Part shown: piece by piece, positions 59,995 through 64,000 of the stretch
How positions within the stretch are numbered: the first letter of the stretch is position 1
Layout of the letters: every line of letters starts with the position of its first letter
Origin: Lonicera japonica
Lineage: Eukaryota > Streptophyta > Magnoliopsida > Dipsacales > Caprifoliaceae
Direction of reading: 5' to 3'
Assembly (NCBI GenBank): GCA_021464415.1
Contig: JAKCWG010000942.1
Span: 1-64,000 of the forward strand
Length of the DNA stretch: 64,000 nt
Notes under the pieces: generated by a model
The model's input: only the letters and a program-made list of their open reading frames with translations
Databases searched by the model: none
What the model was told of the DNA's origin: nothing
Translations under genes and position numbers: made by a program

Positions 59995-60349
59995 CTTTCT
60001 CTGCATCTTTACTTTGTGTGCTCTTGTAAAATTTACAACTTGGCTTAATTTGATTCAGGTAATTACTTCCATTTAGTCCATTCTTTAACTACTAATGTAA
60101 GAGTCATAAGCAATTAGACGCTTTGATTTTGTCTGTGATTCTTGCATATAGGTAATTATGTTCAAGATTGCGCGTATTTGTGTTTGTTGATTAATATTTT
60201 TGGTTGATACAAAGAACTTCGGATCAAAAAAGCGGCTTCATCTTTGGTTGTGCCACTCAGTGATCTTCTTGTGAGTTGTGTAAGCATTTATTTTCTTTCA
60301 ATTTTGTTGTCCTACGAGAGTATTTTAATTTAGTTTTTATTTTTTTATA

Positions 60350-60460
60350 ATACCAAAGAAAATTCCCTCCCACCCACCCAAACCGGAACCTGGGATCTTT
60401 CGTTCAAATCTGAGTATACTCTTTTACCACTAGGCTAACTCACTTGCACAAACATCTTCA
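60350..60460 (-). repeat. SINE-like segment (copy 6)
   Basis: Minus strand TTAGCCTAGTGGTAAAAG (A box) followed by CCCAGGTTCCGG (B-box-like), in module J. Orthologous to 55378-55470. Confidence 0.55.
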
Positions 60461-60604
60461 ATAACTTCTTTAAATACTGTTCAAAGTTTTTAAAAGATAG
60501 GATGTTTTAATAACTTAGTTTTTAGTCTATTGTAGAATGTTAATTTTTTTTATTATAGGGTATATAATTTAAAATAACTTCTTTAAAGTAATTTTTTTTA
60601 ACAT

Positions 60605-60725
60605 TGACGAGAAGGGTTAGCCTAGTGGTAAATAATATGCACTCTTACCTTGAAATCAAGGATTCGACTCATAGGGTGTATAATATCTTTGTTTGTAGGG
60701 TTAAATGAGAGACTTAAAAAAAATT
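60605..60725 (+). repeat. SINE-like element, plus strand
   Basis: GGTTAGCCTAGTGGTAAAT with GGATTCGACTCA about 40 bases later. A conserved tail (GTTTGTAGGGTTAAATGAGAG) matches the element at 40078-40240 in the opposite orientation. Copy 5 has only a degenerate trace near 55650-55740. Confidence 0.6.
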
Positions 60726-61269
60726 ATCTTAACATGTACTTCGAAGTAGGGGCTTTTCCTAAATTTATTTAAACCTTTTGTTGGATTTTTAATTACTTTA
60801 TATTTTTTTCTTTTTAAATATGAATCTCCTGACCACATTTGATTTCTTGGTTATCTTGGTTCTATTTGAATAATTAACATTTTTTTTTTCTGACCAAAGT
60901 AAGTCTGATGGATGACATGAATGGATAACAATTTAGATTAGAAACCAGGCCACTTGTACACAAACTAATATATCTAAATATTTCAACAATTAAATGAATT
61001 TAATCACTAATAATTACATTTATTTATTTTAACTTTATAAACTACAAAATGATCTTTAATCATATAATGGGTTTTGTTTGGGGTTTAGGGTCCATCGGTT
61101 CGCGCATATAATAACGATATTGTCCCTAACTTAAAAAGTTTTGGCTATGGCTGTGGAGTTTAATATTAAAAGATATCGTTATTATGTGGTGACACTACTC
61201 TACTTGTGAACCCTTATTGAGTTTTACAATTTTTCTCATGTGGGATTAATGTTTTGAGTTAACCTTTCT

Positions 61270-61800
61270 AAATAATCTCCACATTGGAGCAAACCAATCC
61301 ACCTTTTGCTACACATCGAACTAACACCGATCCACCTCGTATCCGCATGGACCTATATCCTAGTCTACCTTAGATCCACCTTTGAACTATTATCTTCATA
61401 AATCAATGGTTTGAGCCAACAATTATATTATCAACAATCTCCACCTCGGATTAAAGTAGTCGACCTTTGACTACACCTCGGACTAAGACCGGTCTAGTGT
61501 TCCACCTTGGCTCCACCTGAACCTATACCTTAGGCTACCTTAGATCCACCTTTGAACTAACATTCATGTAAATCACCACAGCTCCATCTTGGATTGTCAC
61601 CTGGTCTAGCAATCCACCTTGGTTCCACTTGGACCTATACCTTAATCCACTTTGGATCCACCTTTAAACTATCATCCATGTAGGTCACCACTCAACACCA
61701 ACAATCCCCACCTTGAATCAAACTAGTTCACATTTGACTCCATCTTGGTTCCACCTTTGAACTATCATCCATGTAGATCATCACTCAATAGCCTCCCTAC
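61270..61800 (+). repeat. Degenerate tandem repeat of about 140 bp
   Basis: Four imperfect units built on AATCCACCTTGG...CTCCAC.TGGACCTATA..TTAG and GATCCACCTTTGAACTAT. A single unit exists at the matching place in copy 5 (56375-56505). Confidence 0.75.
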
Positions 61801-62468
61801 AATCGTCCACCTTGATCAATGCAAATCATGATAAACAACTATTTCACCTCACTCGAGATTCTCTGCACAATCACCTTAACATTAGTTCATGTATATCTCA
61901 AGGTAAATTTTATTTTACCTTACTCGAGATTCTATACGCAACCACCTTGACAGTAGTACTCCGGTGTATGTTAGCTCTATAACAACTGCACTTAATCCTT
62001 CGAATGAGCTAGAATCCTTCCCACAAGGTTGGCAACTGGTCAAACCCACTAGTCTGCCACATAATAGCAATATTTATCTCCAACTTTAACACATTTATCC
62101 ACAGGTGTGGGGTTTTATTTTAAAATACCTTATTACTATTTAATGACACTACCTTACTTATCAACCTTTGTTAAGTTCTACATTTTTTTTACGTGGGATT
62201 AATAGTTTGAACCAACCATTCTCAATATTCTTGGTTGTTAATTTAGGAGACAATAGAAGCAACTGGGTGTTTCGATTTTGTCTCTAATACTTGCATACAC
62301 ATGCATGTGTGTGGGTTTGCTTATTCATTTTTTTGGACGATGTAGATAACTTCCAATTGAAAAGCACCTTCATCTTCAGCTGCGCCACCTAGTGATCTTG
62401 TTACAAGGTGTGTAAGTTTTTTTTTTTGGTGGGTTTTTTTTTTACAAGAGCATCTCCAATTGCCTCTT

Positions 62469-63970
62469 TGTTGGTCGGAAAACAACCCTAGAGGGGGGGG
62501 GGGTGAATAGGGTTTTAAAAACTTGATGCGAAATTAAAACGTTTTTAAAATATTTAAGCAAAGCAACTTACCTAAGCAACAATATCAAGAAAAATAATAA
62601 ATTTCAAGTAATCAATCTTAAGAGAAGCAAATAGACAATCTCAAAATACAAGCAATAATATAGCAATAAAAAGAGAGCTTGAGTTTAGAAAGATTGAACC
62701 AATTTGACGTTCGAGATTTTTTGTCCACACGGTTCGGCTTGTTCCCCTTATTCTGCGCTCGGTTAGTTCCTCGAGAACTTTCACTATTCAATCTTCTTCG
62801 GGTGAAAATCAAATCTCAATACAAATGCTATTATGCACGCAACACTCACAATGTAGTTATATACACCACTTCTCACAAGATATGCTCTCTTGCTCTACAA
62901 AGAGACAAACTCTCTTTTGAAATTTAGAATAAATTATTTGTGGTGATACACACCAATACAATAACTCTCAAGTGTATTTGAAGATTACAAATGAAGCTCA
63001 CTCTAGAGTTATCAAGATTGATCAAAAATATATAGCTCAAAAGATGAAAGATTGATCAATGAAATGAATTGAATACTTGAATAACTTTGTATATATGTAA
63101 AATGAGTTTGTAGAATGATTCAAGTGTGTTAAAACATGTCTAAGATTTCATATTTATAGCTTGCAAAACCAAGGTACACATTTTCAAATTTTTCAACAGA
63201 TAGTTTTGACAAAAAATTCAAATTTGTTTTGTTAATTTCTCCCAAATAGACCGTTGGATCATGCTCAAATTTTATTCAAAAGTACTCAGAGATGTCTAAC
63301 TACTGTAAAAATTTCAAAATGATCGGAGTTCGGGAAAGCTCCATCTTACCGTTAGATCAAAACTGGGCAAAAATTAAGCGAATTTTAAATGTAAAATAAA
63401 AATATTTTTACAATTTAATAATTTAGTTTCAAATAAAATTCTAATGATTTGTGAACCTCAAAGATATATTTCTAAGATACCTATTTTTATTAGAGCTTAA
63501 AATATGATCATTTAAAATTAATATGAATTTATTTTGAAACTCGGTCTTTGTAAAATGATGTTTTTCAAATAAATTCAATTTCAAACTTGTTTGAATTAAT
63601 CTTTTAAAATATGTATGATTATATTTGAGCTATAAGGATTTGATCAATAAAGTAACTTTACATAAATCTTAAGCACTCACTCAATTATTAAATTAACGAG
63701 TCTTCGAATACTTTGATTGGTTTCTTTGGATTGATCTTCATTTGAAACTTTTCATATAATCTTTTGATCATTTGTGCTTTATGATTTGCATTGATAGATT
63801 TGATCTTCCTTATCTTGTCCAATGATCGAATAGTGAAAGAGTGATTCTTGTCATGTTTTTCTTGAATTTTTTAAGTAAATGAACTGTATACTTATATCAA
63901 GAAATATGTTAAATTACACATGATTAATTTATTGTTTTTATCAAAATAAGATTAAGACCTTAGGTCAACA
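62469..63970. mobile_element. Solo LTR, 1502 bp
   Basis: Starts TGTTGGTCGG and ends TTAGGTCAACA (inverted ends TGTTG/CAACA). It is flanked by a perfect 5-bp duplication CTCTT (62464-62468 and 63971-63975). Removing it restores the module J text CAATTGCCTCTTTAAATGTT, which is uninterrupted at 56757-56785. A G-run of about 11 followed by TGAATAGGG lies 30 bases from the start, a feature I associate with a common plant Copia LTR type. No internal genes: the product of recombination between the two LTRs of a full element. Confidence 0.92.
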
Positions 63971-64000
63971 CTCTTTAAATGTTACTCTCAAAGTTTACTT
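63971..64000 (+). repeat. Modular repeat copy 6, module J continuation
   Basis: TAAATGTTACTCTCAAAG continues exactly as at 56765-56790. It runs out of the window. Confidence 0.9.

Larger units (their letters stand above)
57040..62468 (+). repeat. Modular repeat copy 6
   Basis: Module C (57040-57480, with SINE-like part), D (to 57720), F (57740-58650), G (58690-58900), H (to 59180), I (59200-59560) and J (60110-62468, resuming after the solo LTR at 63971). Module E is missing. Contains extra sequence absent from copy 5 at 59565-60100, 60605-60725 and 61430-62100. Confidence 0.82.

Noticed and set aside
29912..64000. Helitron origin of the modular repeat
   Set aside because: I could not find a TC start together with a hairpin plus CTRR end at consistent module borders; cannot be excluded without genome-wide copies.

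Overview
The window reads as heterochromatin-like, AT-rich nuclear DNA of a flowering plant, most likely a eudicot. The evidence is the set of plant Ty1/Copia polyproteins, a plant-type LINE, a P-class pentatricopeptide-repeat (PPR) reading frame, Met-tRNA-primed LTR elements and many small inverted-repeat elements. I see no intact host gene, no rRNA or tRNA gene and no bacterial or viral operon. Almost everything is mobile DNA in various states of decay.

Left part (1-17.5 kb) is a nest. A degenerate Copia element (A, plus strand, 1-929 and 6049 to about 7655) was split by a younger Copia element (B, minus strand, 935-6048, TSD GTTTT). Next comes a 314-bp TRIM-like mini-LTR element (7656-7969). 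A second degenerate Copia (C, minus strand) is split by an 8.76-kb non-coding Gypsy-type (LARD-like) element (8059-16819) with LTRs of about 2.7 kb. Middle part (17.5-24.6 kb) holds two long fold-back elements (about 18.93-19.33 and 20.08-20.48 kb) and a 5'-truncated Copia (D, 21448-23641, minus).

24.6-29.9 kb holds a LINE 3' end, a broken PPR gene (25.0-26.5 kb) and then a LINE endonuclease/reverse-transcriptase frame that stops abruptly at about 29.91 kb.

The right half (29.9-64 kb) has no convincing gene. It is a mosaic of one modular repeat (modules in the fixed order A-B-C-D-E-F-G-H-I-J) present in about six partial direct copies, disrupted by separate insertions. These are a MULE-like element with a 9-bp TSD carrying a tandem array of 14 perfect or near-perfect palindromes (35618-37050), a long-TIR element (39233-40875), a small fold-back (42996-43189), a hAT-like element (45103-45749), a triplicated 1.3-1.6-kb unit (48.0-52.3 kb), two GC-richer gene-start-like islands (49.74-50.17 and 52.43-53.3 kb), SINE-like segments and a 1502-bp solo LTR with TSD CTCTT (62469-63970).

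Nothing here works as a pathway. What the window offers is a datable nesting order and several unusual repeat architectures: the palindrome array, the LARD LTR pair with mismatched heads, and the repeat array itself. All similarity statements are by-eye comparisons within the window or recognition of family motifs; no database search was run.
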